In this document: piece after piece, positions 43,300 through 55,020 of the stretch
How the letters are laid out: the number at the start of each line of letters is the position of its first letter
Numbering within the stretch: the stretch's first letter is position 1
Origin: Cytospora piceicola
Taxonomy: Eukaryota > Ascomycota > Sordariomycetes > Diaporthales > Cytosporaceae
Assembly: GCA_023375675.1 (NCBI GenBank)
Contig: JALQBC010000024.1
Span: 1-64,000, forward strand
DNA: 64,000 nt
Reading direction: 5' to 3'
The notes under the pieces: generated by a model
What the model saw: the letters and a program-made list of their open reading frames with translations, nothing else
Told to the model about the DNA's origin: nothing
The model's database searches: none
Translations under genes and position numbers: made by a program

Positions 43300-44092
43300 C
43301 TAAGACGATGGTTTCTCAGCCGCAGCGGCGGGCGCAGCCTCAGAAGGGCCGTCCGCAGCTCCGTCGGTGGTGATGCCAACGGCCTGGGCCAGCTGGGCGG
43401 CGAAGCCGCCCGTGGAGCCGAAGCCGCCGGCGCCGCGCACGCTCTCCTCCAGCTCCGTGACCTCCATCACCTCGGGCGTGTAGATGCGCTCGAGGATCAG
43501 CTGCGCGACGCGGTCGCCCTCGGCCACCTGGAAGTCGGCGTCGGAGTGGTTGAACAGCAGGACCTTGACCTGCCCGCGGTAGTCGGCGTCGATGACGCCG
43601 GCGCCCGTGTCGATGAAGTGCTTGGCGGCTAGGCCGGAGCGGGGAGCGATACGGCCGTCTGTTTCAAGGTAGACTCGTGGTTAGCATATAGCAGGAAGGA
43701 GCAGAGTAGGGAGGAGGCCAAATGAGTTCGTCCTAGAAGGAAGGGGGGGTTATGGGTGGCTTACAGGTTCCGGCGGGCACAGCCATGCTGATGTCTGTGT
43801 CGACGAGGGCCTTGCCGCGCGCGGGTATGACTGTGGCCTTGGACGCGTAGATATCGTATCCGGCGGCGAAGGCGCTGCCGCGCGTGGGAAGCCGGGCCTT
43901 CTCGGACAACTTCTTGATAAGGAGGCGGGGTGTTTGGCTCATCTTGGTGACGGGGACGGCGGTGCCGTTGGTGTCCTGTGTCGTTGCGTTGGTGATGGTG
44001 CTGGTGATGCTAGCAGCTTCGGCGGTCTTGACGCGTTTTGCTGGGGGAGAGTTCGGTGGTGATCTCACTGCAATGTGGTTGTCGGTGGTCAT
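43300..44092 (-). CDS. dut1: Deoxyuridine 5'-triphosphate nucleotidohydrolase, dUTPase (228 aa)
   Basis: Exons 44092-43765 and 43658-43300, phase 1. The start is ATG of [13 protein letters not shown]; the longer upstream frame has no conserved sequence. The first about 65 residues are disordered and contain a basic PPAKRVKT patch that could be a nuclear signal. The five trimeric-dUTPase motifs are present: [57 protein letters not shown] and [11 protein letters not shown]. The enzyme hydrolyses dUTP to dUMP, keeping uracil out of DNA and feeding dTMP synthesis. An unusual Ala-rich tail of about 30 residues follows motif V (after GFGSTG) where many homologues stop. The promoter carries MCB-like boxes as in PCNA. 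Confidence 0.95.
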
Positions 44093-44239
44093 GTTAGGGA
44101 AAGGTGAATGTTGAAAAAGAGAGAGGACTGAAACGGCTACGGCTGGAAACAGAAGGAAAGCTGTTGCTGTGTGGGAATTTTGGGACGCGGTTTCCGTCGT
44201 GGTGCCGACTTTCTTTTGCAGGGGTCTAAATTGTGGAAA

Positions 44240-44254
44240 GCGCGTTTGACGCGT
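44240..44254 (-). promoter_or_regulatory. Paired MCB-like elements in the dUTPase promoter
   Basis: GCGCGT at 44240-44245 and ACGCGT at 44249-44254, about 150-160 bp upstream of the dUTPase start, matching the arrangement before PCNA. ATTGG (CCAAT on the coding strand) lies just beyond, at about 44273-44277. MBF binding is inferred. Confidence 0.6.
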
Positions 44255-44674
44255 CTGAAAGAATGTTCTGTGATTGGTCAATTGGAATATAATACCCACT
44301 ATTTCCGTCTTCATATGTACCTAGGTACATGGTCTACGTATTGCTCTTACAGAGCATAGGAGGCCCAGCCACTTGACCGTAACCACCTACAGCGTTCACT
44401 AGGACCATTGAGCTTTTGAAGGGTGGACACTTTTCGTATACAACCTCTGGCCAAAACGAGACACCAGTTGACACCCGCTGCGATCCACGGATGTGCAGCT
44501 CATGACCCCAAAGGTCATGGGGATCACCAGCACGCACCGGATGGTACTCAATAATACGCATAAGTAAGAGGTGTCAAGCAGTTCTGCATCGCATTCATCC
44601 TTCTCCTGGTAAAACGCTCATGTTTCCATGCTCTCATTTTCATGCTCCCAAGGATTATCTTCTCGTGACATCGT

Positions 44675-45767
44675 CTAGTTGCCAATCTCTCGTCCAAAGT
44701 CGACAAGCCGCAAGCGTTTAGAGTCTCTTGGATGGAACTCGGCGACCTTGGACCGAATGAGAAACCGGACTGCTGCCGACTCCTCAGAAACATCAACGTA
44801 TGCATCTGAACTGGAACCCTCCGAGTCCATAAGCCTATTCATCAGTTCCTCCGTCAACGTTTGCATTTCCTCTCTGGCTGCCGCCCGCTTGTCCAGGTCG
44901 GCCTCGCCTTTCCCATTTTGGTCCTGGGCCCCGCCAAGCATATCGTCAATCTTTCGCTGCCGCTTGTCTGAGGTGGCATCCGCCTTGGCCTTCTTCCGCT
45001 TGCCCCTGGCATTAAATCCGGCCTCTAAATCGTCTGAATCGACGTCCATCATGTCGCCGGCAACGGGGCCACCACTCTGCTCAGCTGCTAGCATCGAAGC
45101 CAGAGGACCATCAATGAACTTCTTCAGGGCTCTCAGCAAGTTCGCTGTGTCCGCATCAGTTTCCTTGATATTCTTTTTGAGCTCTGAGATTCGTTCCCGA
45201 GCAACCTGGTTTGGGCTCATTGCCGTTCTCGACTCGATGCCATGGCGTAGTGACTGCATGCGGTTCTCCAAGGCTTTAGCAAGAGCTTCCTGATCAGCTA
45301 GGTTGGCCTTCTCGATCTCCAATCTGTCCTGAGCCTCTTGGAGCGAGATTTTCTGCGAAGCGAGGAACTTTCTCGATTCGGTAATGGTCGAGTTCGTGGT
45401 ACGCAAAGCTACAAGCGCCGGTACGACAGAGTCAGGGAATGGCAGGAAGGGTTCTGACGCAGCAACATCTCGATAGGCTTCAGCCACTGCGTCGAATTGC
45501 TTCTTCGCCTCAACAGTCCCACCAGAGCCCTGGTCACCATAGGTCTTCCGAGAAATGGCGGCAAGCCTCTCATTTTCCTGGATACAAGTCAGCGTAAGGT
45601 ATTGTGCCGGAGCTTGGAAAGAGATGCCAGACCTCTGCTAGCGCTCGCTTGCGCTGTTCGACCTTCTTCTGAAGCTCTTTTCTCGAGCGTTCCAAGTACG
45701 TCGTGTGCAAATCCCCGCCGGGCAGGGCTCCTGTGTGCTCATCCATGGCGACAAGGTTGGGAGTCAT
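44675..45767 (-). CDS. Coiled-coil protein, possible CENP-K/Sim4-type kinetochore subunit (345 aa)
   Basis: Exons 45767-45633 and 45577-44675, intron 55 nt, phase 0. The N-terminus has a Lys/Arg/Glu-rich helix (YLERSRKELQKKVEQRKRALAEENERLAA). Then comes PFLPFPDSVVPALVALRTTNSTITESRKFL and a long heptad-rich coiled coil (SLQEAQDRLEIEKANLADQEALAKALENRMQ). An acidic/basic linker (DMMDVDSDDLEAGFNARGKRKKAKAD) contains a likely nuclear signal, and the tail reads KRLRLVDFGREIGN. The pattern resembles fungal CENP-K-family kinetochore proteins, but I rate this as a suggestion only. Either ATG at 45767 or MDEHTG at 45746 could be the start. That it is a coding gene is much surer than its name. Confidence 0.7.
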
Positions 45768-47550
45768 GTAAGAACGCGTCTCGTGAAGTTTTGCCAGCTG
45801 CAGTCCGCGATGAGGGCCCCCCAAAAGCAACAAACCCTCTTTTCTGATTGGTCCAGTCCTTCAAGTTGACGAATCAGTCAGGGTAGCCTAGCTCTGATGT
45901 AGAAGCGAGATTCAGGGTGTCGGGTCTGCCCTTTGCATTATGCGTCGAGCGGTTATATCTACCCTGGCAAAACCGGCAGACTGGGAAGACAATGCCGTGA
46001 TATGGTTATGCTGGATACGAGGGCACCGTGTAACCAACTCCACACCAACCGTTCCCGTGTGAAGCCTTGTCTGATGTTTCAAGTGCGAAGTGTGCCGAAA
46101 TATTCCATGTCATGACTGGCATGCACTGACTGGTATGCGCTTCCTTCCTTCCTTGCGAAGTAGATACGCTCAATACGATACTGCCGATCCAATCTTGCGA
46201 GAGTGAAATTGGAAGATTGGAAGAGTGTTGGGATTGGAATGGCGCCCTAGACAACCCATCCATCCATCGACTACCTAGGTAGTAACAGAACACTTGAACC
46301 AGGTGCGTGTCTCTGCCGGGCAGCCTTGCCGGAGTACAAAGACCCACAACTGTATACTCATGTGGTCCGTGCTCAGGCAACACAGACTCTTAGCTTGGAA
46401 GCCCGCCGTAGCGGCACTTCTCCCCTCCAGTTTCACCTCTCATCAAACAGCTTCTTTCACCTGAAGTCTGAATTCTAGATCCCCTCAAGCGAAAGCAGAT
46501 CGACCGTCTGCCCCAGAGTCTCCTCTTGAGCAACACCTCGCGCGAACGTCTGGGCAGTTACCGACTCCCTTCTTCCACTGGTATTCACCTAGCCTGCCTA
46601 CCTACCTCTACCTGAAGATCCCTTTGGCCATCCATCACCATCGTCTTCACCGTCAACGACTAACCCCTTACCTTGTCTGTGGTACCCACAGAGTTCCGCG
46701 ATCATCCCCCTCTTTTTCGTTGTGGTACGTGCAGTTTTTGAGGCGACTTGCCGCCTACCCTTCGCCCTGTTTCAGCAGTGCACCTCCCTCCTACAGCTTT
46801 CCCAGCTCCCAACATTTGATATTCCTCAACTTTCGTCATTACGCGTGGAGATCCATCTACTCTCTACACTCTTGATTCTCCCTCTCATCATTCTTGTTCT
46901 GTAAGGATATACACATCTAACGCTGTGCTTACAGACGTAGCAATCCAATCAGAGCAGGCAACGCCACGAAACCGAGCAAGTCTACAGCCACCCTGCCCAA
47001 CACGGACAGCGATTTCGGCTACTTGCTGCTGTTTGACGGAGAAAAAAAGGTTTGAGATCTGGTTCTCTCGGTATCCTGCCTACCTTACACTCTCAAGCCT
47101 CACTACCTTGTCACCTCCTGAGTTCTTTGAGTGCTTGTTTGAGCTACCAAGTCTTCACCTTCCGCCTCCCTTGACTGCCTCTGCCCGACCTCAACATCAG
47201 CATACTCGCACGTCCACCGCCTCGCTCTACTTCCCGACCAAGATACACCGATCACCCATCTGAACCTGTTATTAGAGGTTGTCTTCCCAGCACCTCTCCT
47301 GCAGCGCCAGCAATCGCCTTCCGCGATAGTCTTACCTGGTGCACACTTCACTTCATCGGCCTCCTCGAGCCCAGTCAACAGCCCGACCCAACCCAACCAT
47401 CTCCATTCCCGACGCGCCACTACATCTGCACGTTTTTCTTCCGAATTCGCCCCTACAGGTGTAGATAAAGAGCAAACCAAAATTGAACATCAAATTCAAA
47501 CCGATCTTACTTGAACGAGGAAACATTCTGGTTCTGCTAGCGATATCAAG
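45768..47550. other. Long spacer and 5' leader of the KH-domain gene
   Basis: Divergent promoter region. From about 46390 to 47550 the plus strand is strongly pyrimidine-rich with CCTACC/CCTCC runs, consistent with an unusually long 5' leader for the KH-domain gene. Possible leader-intron signals are GTACGT at about 46725 and GTAAGG at 46901, with a shared acceptor at 46934 after a CTAAC branch site. A CTACCTAGGTAG palindrome lies at 46271-46282. No other gene seen. Confidence 0.45.
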
Positions 47551-49076
47551 ATGTCGGCCTCACCCCCAACCCAGTCCACGAAGCGTCCTCTCGAGGAGAC
47601 TTCATCCCCGTCCCGAACCGACCAGCCTGATGCCAAGCGACCTGCACTTGACAAGGTTATTCGTGGAGAGGAAGAAGAGGAGAGCAAAGCAAAGACGGAG
47701 CTTCCTTCTGAGAATGGTCATCCGGAAGCCTCCGAAACTCCGGCTGCCGAAGCCGAAGCCGACTCGAACGGCGAGTCGAAGACCAATGGAGACAAGGCTG
47801 AAGCAAACGACAGCCAGGGCGATACGGCTGTCCCTGATGCGACCGCAGAGACCAACCCGATCGTGAGCATCCAGAGCGGAATTCCGGGCTCCAACCAAGC
47901 CGCCTCTGCGGCAACCCACGACGAAACTGCGTGGATCCATGTCAGAGCCGTCATCACCAGCCCTGAGGCTGCTACAATCATCGGTAAAGGCGGCGAGAAT
48001 GTCTCCAAGATCAGGCAGATGTCTAGTGCGAAGTGCACTGTCAGTGACTATCAGAAAGGCGCCATAGAGCGAATCCTTACTGTGAGCGGTAGTGTTGATG
48101 CAGTGGCTAAGGCGTTCGGACTGATCATTCGTACTCTGAACAACGAGCCACTGGCGGAAGCCTCCAACCCCCAGTCCAAGACTTACCCACTTCGACTGCT
48201 CATCCCATCAATCCTGATCGGTTCCATCATTGGGAAAGGCGGCGCTCGTATCAAGGAGATACAAGAGGCTTCTGGTGCTCGACTCAACGCTTCGGATTCG
48301 GTTCTGCCACTCTCCACGGAACGCTCCTTGGTCGTTATGGGTGTCGCCGATGCTGTTCACATCGCGACTTACTATGTTGCCAGCACGCTGCTCGAGCAGC
48401 TGAACGAGCGCTTCGGAGGCCCGGCAGCTTCTGCATACGCCACGCGGAGTGGTGGTCCAGCCGGAGCGATCCCTGGAGGCATGCAGGTAGTACCCTACAT
48501 GCCGCAGCCTGCTGGTGGAAACTTCGGCAGGGGTGAGAACTATGCCAGACAAAATCAGCGCCAGGATCCTCGCGCTCACCATATGCCGCAATCATACATG
48601 CCTCCGTACGGTGCTCAGCCACACCCAGCCGCGCCATCCCCAGCGATGCCCATGCATTATGGTGGTGCCCAGGCTGCAGCAGGATATGGACCAGCGGCTC
48701 ACATGCAGCCTCATCACGGCCCTCATGTTGGCCCTCAAGCTCATGCCGGCCCTCATGCGCAACCCATGCACGGTGCAGGAATGCCTGGAGCTCCCCTCAC
48801 ACAGCAGATCTACATCCCCAACGATATGGTCGGTGCGATCATTGGAAAGGGCGGCCAGAAGATCAACGAGATACGGCAAATCAGTGGCAGTGTCATCAAG
48901 ATCAACGAGCCCCAGGACAACAGCAACGAACGTCTGGTCACCATCACTGGCACGGAAGAGTGCAACCGCATGGCACTATACATGCTGTACTCTAGACTTG
49001 GTGAGAACTCCAAATGACCTGTTAGACCTGCACGTCGCTAATCCTTGACACAGAGAGCGAGAAGCACCGTATTTAG
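47551..49076 (+). CDS. Triple-KH-domain RNA-binding protein, Rnc1/Pbp2/Hek2 type (490 aa)
   Basis: Exons 47551-49000 and 49054-49076. An acidic, disordered N-terminus (about 1-130) precedes KH1 and KH2, with GKGG loops beginning at about residues 145 (IIGKGGENVSKIR) and 228 (IIGKGGARIKEI). A linker rich in His, Pro, Met, Gly and Gln (PHVGPQAHAGPHAQPMHGAG) follows, then KH3 with GKGG at about 432 (IIGKGGQKINEIR). All three GxxG loops are intact, so nucleic-acid binding is expected. Yeast and fission-yeast relatives bind mRNA 3' UTRs and regulate stability, localisation and telomeric or stress functions. The last intron (49001-49053) changes the C-terminus from LGENSK (retained) to LESEKHRI (spliced); the spliced ending looks more like relatives. 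Confidence 0.9.
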
Positions 49077-50573
49077 GGAGTCTCTGCTCGGACAAGATAG
49101 GCGTACTGTGGAACCACCCGTTCCTGGCTCCCAAGCGGGCCGAATTTGCACCTCTCTGAGAGCCTTCACAATTTAGGTTTGAGCATTCTTTCCGCGGAGT
49201 ATTCGGGCTGTACGAAATTGGTAGTTCTGAGGGGGAAGGAGTTATGCCGGTGTTTCAAAATCGCGGATGCACACCTGGACCGCATTTCAAGGATTTTCAA
49301 GACTTAGCTTCAGCGGTCTGATATGACGAAAGCCCTCCTAATGACACATTCTTTTTTCACTTCAGCACCTGTGCCCTCACTCTTATCGTCCAAGTTCACG
49401 TCCACATCGTACATGGTCCCTAACATGAATCCTCGTGCCTACGGTCCCAAGAGCACTATTCTATAGCTACACAGACCATTCTTTTCCATCCTAGCGTCGC
49501 CATCTTCCCAGCCATCTTCCGTATTTGTGCCCTTCGCCTCAGTTGGTCAGACCGCCATCCTAGTCTGCAACCTCGAGCTGAGGTCTATTCCGGGCCCTTG
49601 TTTCCTTCTGGCGGGCGAGCCAATCCTTGCTCCCGTTCTACATCTGAGGCATGGCTACGTTGGCTGACTTCGTAAATCATAGGTTCATGTGCAAATAGCA
49701 GAGGCATGTGCTATGCTCGACACGGTTTCGAATTCTCGAGTTTGGTAGACTCGTGCAACGGACGTTCTTGGACCGACCTGGACCGATCTCTGATGGCGGG
49801 CTGCTCGCCTTACCGACGCGACGGCGAGTGTGCGGGCATCCGGTTGATACCATCGAGTAATTGCAGATGAGCTGCCTAGGTCGATTCCCGTAGAGTAGTA
49901 GTCTCGGGACGCCTTGGCCTATCAAGGATCGCGTAGAGGAGTACTTCAGTATGTTTTACTGACAGCTCGCTGATAGGATTATCCATACAAAATTTTCAGT
50001 ATCAATGCCTTGAGAGCGACGCAAATTGTACAATAGGATTGAACGCAGGAAGGACTAGACAGCATTCCATGTTCTGGATCAAGGACCCCTGACCGCAAGG
50101 CGGGTGGCAGAGAGCTATCGCAACTCGTCCCGCCTAATCATCGTGCAGAAGCATAAAGCATATATTCCATTATTTCAGGCACGCATAGGGTGGATTCCAT
50201 CATATGTTCCTTGACAGAAAATATGCTATAATCTTTTCAAATCAGACGCCAACTTTTTTCCCTGCTTTGCATATACATGTTGCAATATTACTCAACTAGG
50301 TCGCATTGGACCGATGATGAGGTTCAATGGTTGAAAACGTCCCAGCGATACGAGACTGGAAAATGTTCATATGACAAATTGGTCGAATTCAATATCAGTC
50401 TGTAACTATCATACAATGATGTGATTGTTCAAACTTCGTGTCAAATAATCCCAGTGCACTGATGTGCCCCAATTTCCGCCTATATAACCGTACGACAATG
50501 TCCGAGTACACCTTCCTGCGCCTTCCAAATAAAATCCCCAAACTCCTAAATCACATTGTATAAAGCACTCCCC
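49077..50573. other. Gene-free spacer
   Basis: Lies between the KH-gene 3' end and the small minus-strand gene. Open frames are short and without motifs. The part from about 49970 to 50550 is more A/T-rich than the genes around it. Long 3' UTRs of both flanking genes would explain part of it. Confidence 0.45.
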
Positions 50574-50890
50574 CTAGGTAGGGTGAGATGGCCCGCGAAC
50601 CCAGCTGCTCAGTTGATTAGTAACAGTGTCCAACGTTTAAACAACGGTCGAGTACAGGTTATTTCTTACTTGTTCCACATGGTGCCAATGATGCCGGGAG
50701 GGGGCCTCTGCTCGTTCAGGCTCTTGCGGCGGGCAACAGAAGCAGCATCTTGAGGACGCTTGTGATCCTGCAGAGACGCGAAGAGGGGGCCGGAGGCACG
50801 GCGGCCAGTATTGGTGGGGGAGAGGGGGGCAGCGTTGGAGGAGGCTGTGGAGGAGACGGAGTCCGAGCGATCGTTGCTTGGTGCGTCCAT
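50574..50890 (-). CDS. Small conserved-looking fungal protein (83 aa)
   Basis: Exons 50890-50670 and 50604-50574. It starts MDAPSNDRSDSVSSTASSN and is Ser/Asn-rich. A basic segment follows (TGRRASGPLFASLQDHKRPQD, then ARRKSLNEQRPPPGIIGTMWN). Splicing at AA|GTAAGA, with a CTAAT branch site and acceptor GAGCAG, gives the ending MWNNWVRGPSHPT. Without splicing it would stop after MWNK. RRAS and RRKS are possible basophilic-kinase sites. I believe this belongs to a family of short fungal proteins of unknown function, but give no name. No signal peptide or membrane segment is visible. Confidence 0.62.
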
Positions 50891-53768
50891 GTTGATAAGG
50901 GTGTTTGGTTGGTTGTTTGGTTGGTTTTGTGGTGTTGAGTTTTGTTGAGGTCGAGAGATGGGACTCTTTGTGATCAGGTTTGAGGATGGAGATAACACTA
51001 TTTGAATACGAGAGCAAGAGGGAAAAGTGAGGAGAATAGGACTCGTCCGGGCGGGGTATTTGAATGATTTCTACGGAAAGAACGAGCTGTCTTACCAAAT
51101 GGCACTTTCTGGCTGTCACAGACTGATGCGACGGCTTGGGATGCTGGATGGATGGGCTTTCACAGCAGCAGCGGTCCTCGATGACCTCACCAATGGGATG
51201 ATAACTAGTCAGCTCAAGCCTAGACCGAGAGTGGAATGACGACGATAGATGGCATGGACTTGGTCGAAAGGGGCAATGATCCTATGGGTGCGGGCGAACC
51301 GGTCACCACTTCCCTTCCCTTTGTTCGGCTTGCGTATCACAAGTCACTGTATGATATTGGGGGACACCGTGGTATATTAGCTGGTCATGGTGATACTCCA
51401 AGTACACAGTATTGTTCTGAGGAGGTGCAAAAAAGTACCGTTACCCCGCAAGGTCTTGTCGTATGACGATATTGCTCGTATGCTGTTTATTCCAAACATG
51501 CCATCCACCGACCGGCCAAGTGGTTGACACTCACCAGACATCTCAAGGTCGGCAATGTCAGCTTCCGTGGATATATGGGACTAGGGTGTGGATATTCCCA
51601 ATTATCTTTTCTGGCTCTGGCGGGCTCGATCTGGAGAGCATTAAAATATATCCATAGTATGGCCAGCCCAGGCAGCCCAGGCCCTTCACGTTTTCACAGA
51701 TCGAAGCTAGTCGGGCCGCAGAAGGGCTGATATGGAGAAGACCATGACTAGGTGAAGCGCTGGTATGGAGGAGCCTGTTCGCGTGTGCTGATGGAGCTAA
51801 TATCATGTCGTCAGGGCACCAGGGCACCAGTCACCAGGGCACCGGGGGGCTCTCGCGGGAGGAATTCGCTTTGTCTCAGAGAGCCAGAGAGCTAGGTGAG
51901 AGACTAGAAACAATCCATGGGCCCCTGTCAACCCTGTGAGGATCTTTGCTACTGGGGACCGATCTCAGTAGGGAAGAAGTCCGACAGGAGGATCGGTTGG
52001 GAGCCGTTGTCATTGATTTGACGTTGAATGGCGCTCGCTTCTGGAGCCCTTACTACCTACTTAAGTTTGTAGTGGACTGGGCAGATGGACCCCACCTCTT
52101 TTCTAAGGGTCCAAATGGGAAACTCCAGATGCCGTCTGGGGAAATGTGGACCAATTATACAGCCGATCTTGGGAACGACGTTTTCATCCATCGGATCGTA
52201 AGAACCTAGGGTACCAAGTTCCGGGATCAGAAAGAGTTTATCATGTTATCAAGTTCAATCTCAACTGTTATTGCATATTGCAGCACCAGGCCAATCGTCT
52301 GTACCTACTTAAGTACTTACTTAGTAAAAAGCAGCCAATTCTGTCTTGGCCAGGGTTTGCATGCTCAAGCACCTGGACAACAGGAACAGCTTAGGTGGGG
52401 GTGGACGGTTCCAGGGTTCCAGGGTTCCTAACGCCTAACCCGAGGCTTCCGAGCCCCTCTGGCCCGTGTAAGATGATTGGCTTCTGTCCCGTTACCAATC
52501 CTTGGGCCTCGATCTCTTCCGTCTGCACAAAAACACCCCAATCTTGACAGCTCTCATACATACAATGGTATGCGTCACCGAGTTGCTGGAATGCTGCTAG
52601 TTATATACGAACCGCCATCACTCCACTCCTATGCATCCACAATTTCACCATACATACATTTGAGATTTGGACGGGGGTATCCCGGACTTGCGCATACCTG
52701 AACGTCAACTACCTGATCTCTTTGATAGCGCGTCCTTGGGAGCCAGGCGTCTAAGACTTGGAGTCAGTTCAAGGTCGTGGCGGAGCTCAAGCCAAACAGA
52801 GGTCAAGCACTACAACACGATCAGGGCGTATCACGGCGTGGCAAGCACCAACATTGATGTGAAAACGCTCGCCAAACAACCACCAGGTGATATTTATAGG
52901 CAATGGAACCCTACTGCCTCAGGCCTGAGCACCTCGGAGCACAACTGCGGAAGCCGGGCAGGGAGCTCGACAAGCTCTCTTGCATCTTGCATCAAGATAG
53001 CTAAATGCGGATTCACCATGTGCATACAACGTAACCTCCCCCCTGGAAGACAACACTCCATGCATAGACTGTCTTTAGTAATATAACACTGCCTTTGCTG
53101 CCGAGCTGAGAAGCCCTGCATGCTCGCAGTCATGAGAAGCCACCAAATGCTACACAACACCAATCTCCTGATATCACGGCGCCAGAACGCCCGAGGGCTC
53201 CACATACCCCGGTGGCTGAGCTCCTTGGCCCGGGGCTACGGTTGGCTCGCCGGCCACACCTCGCCCAGCCCGCATGCAAGCCATCCGGGGTGGATATGCA
53301 GAGACAAGTCTTCTTTCGGTTCCTTGCCTGGAAAGCCCAATCGCTCGTTGTTACTAACCAGCCAGTGGTTCGTGGGAGCTCTGGGAAAATAAAAAATGCT
53401 GTCGATTGGTTGGTTGGCTTGTAGGACCCGGGGCTTTTTGGCTCAGCTTTGCAAGGTACAGACCGGTGATGTATGCGGCGTTTTGGGCAGTGTATGCACG
53501 CATATGTCTTGATTAGTATCCTGTATGTCTGCCCTGGTCTGCGATAGATATAGCATTGGCAGGGACAGATAGCCTGGTACAAGTACCCGGGCGGCCTATC
53601 TTCCTGCCCGTGGCATTGACGTTCGATCTCGTAAATAAGCACTTTGTAACCCCATCTCCTCCAGAGTACGGCATACCCGTGCGTGGGTCTTGTATATAGT
53701 CGACAACTTCTACACGTCCCGGCATACTGGTATCCAGATTCACAACTTCCTACGCGCCGGTACACAGG
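50891..53768. other. Long gene-free region
   Basis: Nearly 2.9 kb without a supportable gene. Open frames are under 215 codons, overlap on both strands, and contain no recognisable domain. The largest minus-strand frame (53130-53765) has an odd Cys/Tyr/Arg-rich composition unlike the real genes here. Tandem-like GGCAGCCCA units occur near 51665 and CACCAGGGCA units near 51815-51845. Confidence 0.4.
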
Positions 53769-55020
53769 ATGCTGCCCTCGGGGATTCTATGGGCGACCTT
53801 CGCTTCACTCGTCGTGGGAACAAGCTCTTCCAACAACTTCGTGACGAGTAAATTCCCTTCAGAGTTTCAGCAAAACGAGACGACCGAGTTCTACTGGGAG
53901 AACCTGGACGGCTACATAGCCGGGATACGCGTGTACTCCAGGGGAAAGGACTCGGACTCCAACTCGGATTCCGAATGGATACTGGGTTAGTCTCATCTCG
54001 CTTCCCCACTGCCAGACCTACCCTCTCAACCGCCCCTCTCGACGGTCTCCCAAACTCACCTCGTCTGCAGAACCAAACTGTCCGGACAAGGACTCTGATT
54101 CCTCCTGCACGGCCTACGCCAACAACGGCAGCGCCTCCTTCGGCGGCAGCCTTGCCAACGGCACGCAAGTGGCCCTCGGTTCTGGGTACGAGCTGGTCCT
54201 CTTATGGACCGACTCCAAGTCCTATGACGATATCGACGACGACACCTCCGAGGTGACGTCGCCAACTTTCAGTATCGTGCCGGGCAAGTCTGGTGGGGAG
54301 GAAGGGTCCGGTGGGGCGGGCTCGGGGATGAGTAAAGGGGAGACGGCGGGCATTGCGATCGCGGTGATCCTTGTGGTTATGTTTCTGGTTGTGGTGTTGT
54401 GGTGGAGGCTCACGAAGGAGAGGCGACGTAGGAGGTGGAGTAGGAAGAGGCAGGCGGAGAAGGATGAGGAGGAAGGTGATGATGACAGGAGGTGGACCCC
54501 GACAGCGGCGAGAAAGTCGTGGATGGGCAAAGGGACGCAGGAGAGCTGGGTTGCCGCCACCGACCTGCCCGAGAAACCACGCCCCACGGCGAGCAGGAGC
54601 CTGATCAGGGACATGAGCAAGAGGGCAGGGCGGCTATACCTAGACGACAAGGCCGAGCTGCCCAGCGACCCGAGCCCGCCGCACAGGATCGACACGCGCG
54701 GGCTCGCCACAGCAGGCAGCACGGCGGCCCCGGCGGCCCCGGCGGCCCCGGTGGAACTCCCCGCCGAGCCGCCGAGGGGCCAGCACGCGGCGGCATGGCG
54801 GCGGTCGGGGGCGGCGGGCGCGACGTTCGTCTACGACCCGGAGCCGCCGTACGCGCTGCGGTCGCCGCCGCCGTGCGCAGAGCCCGCCGCGGTGTCGCCC
54901 CTGTCGCCGACCAGCGCCGGCGCCGGCGCGATGGGCAGGAGGAGCCTGATGGACGGCTCCGTGTCGCCGCTGACGCCCGTCTCGAGGAAGCCCGTGGGGG
55001 GCGGCATGAGGGCCGTTTGA
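53769..55020 (+). CDS. Single-pass membrane protein with cytoplasmic basic tail (388 aa)
   Basis: Exons 53769-53985 and 54071-55020, phase 1. N-terminal signal peptide (MLPSGILWATFASLVVGTSS). The ectodomain (about 20-175) has two Cys (EPNCPDKDSDSSCTAY) and acidic Asp/Ser stretches, with several possible N-glycosylation sites (NET, NGS, NGT). A Gly/Ser linker leads to one membrane segment (AGIAIAVILVVMFLVVVLWW), followed by a strong positive stop-transfer block (RRRRRWSRKRQ). The rest is a disordered cytoplasmic tail rich in Pro, Ala, Arg and Ser. The type I layout resembles fungal wall-stress-sensor or Mid2-like proteins in outline, but the ectodomain lacks the usual WSC or long Ser/Thr region, so I give no family. 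Strong third-position G+C causes long antisense frames. Confidence 0.75.

Noticed and set aside
46901..46934. 34-nt leader intron before the KH gene
   Set aside because: It has a donor, CTAAC branch and acceptor, but is shorter than the practical minimum for fungal introns; a longer intron sharing the acceptor is more likely.
53130..53765. 211-codon minus-strand frame with many Cys and Tyr
   Set aside because: No signal peptide or motif; composition unlike neighbouring genes; it ends just before the membrane-protein gene in promoter-like sequence.
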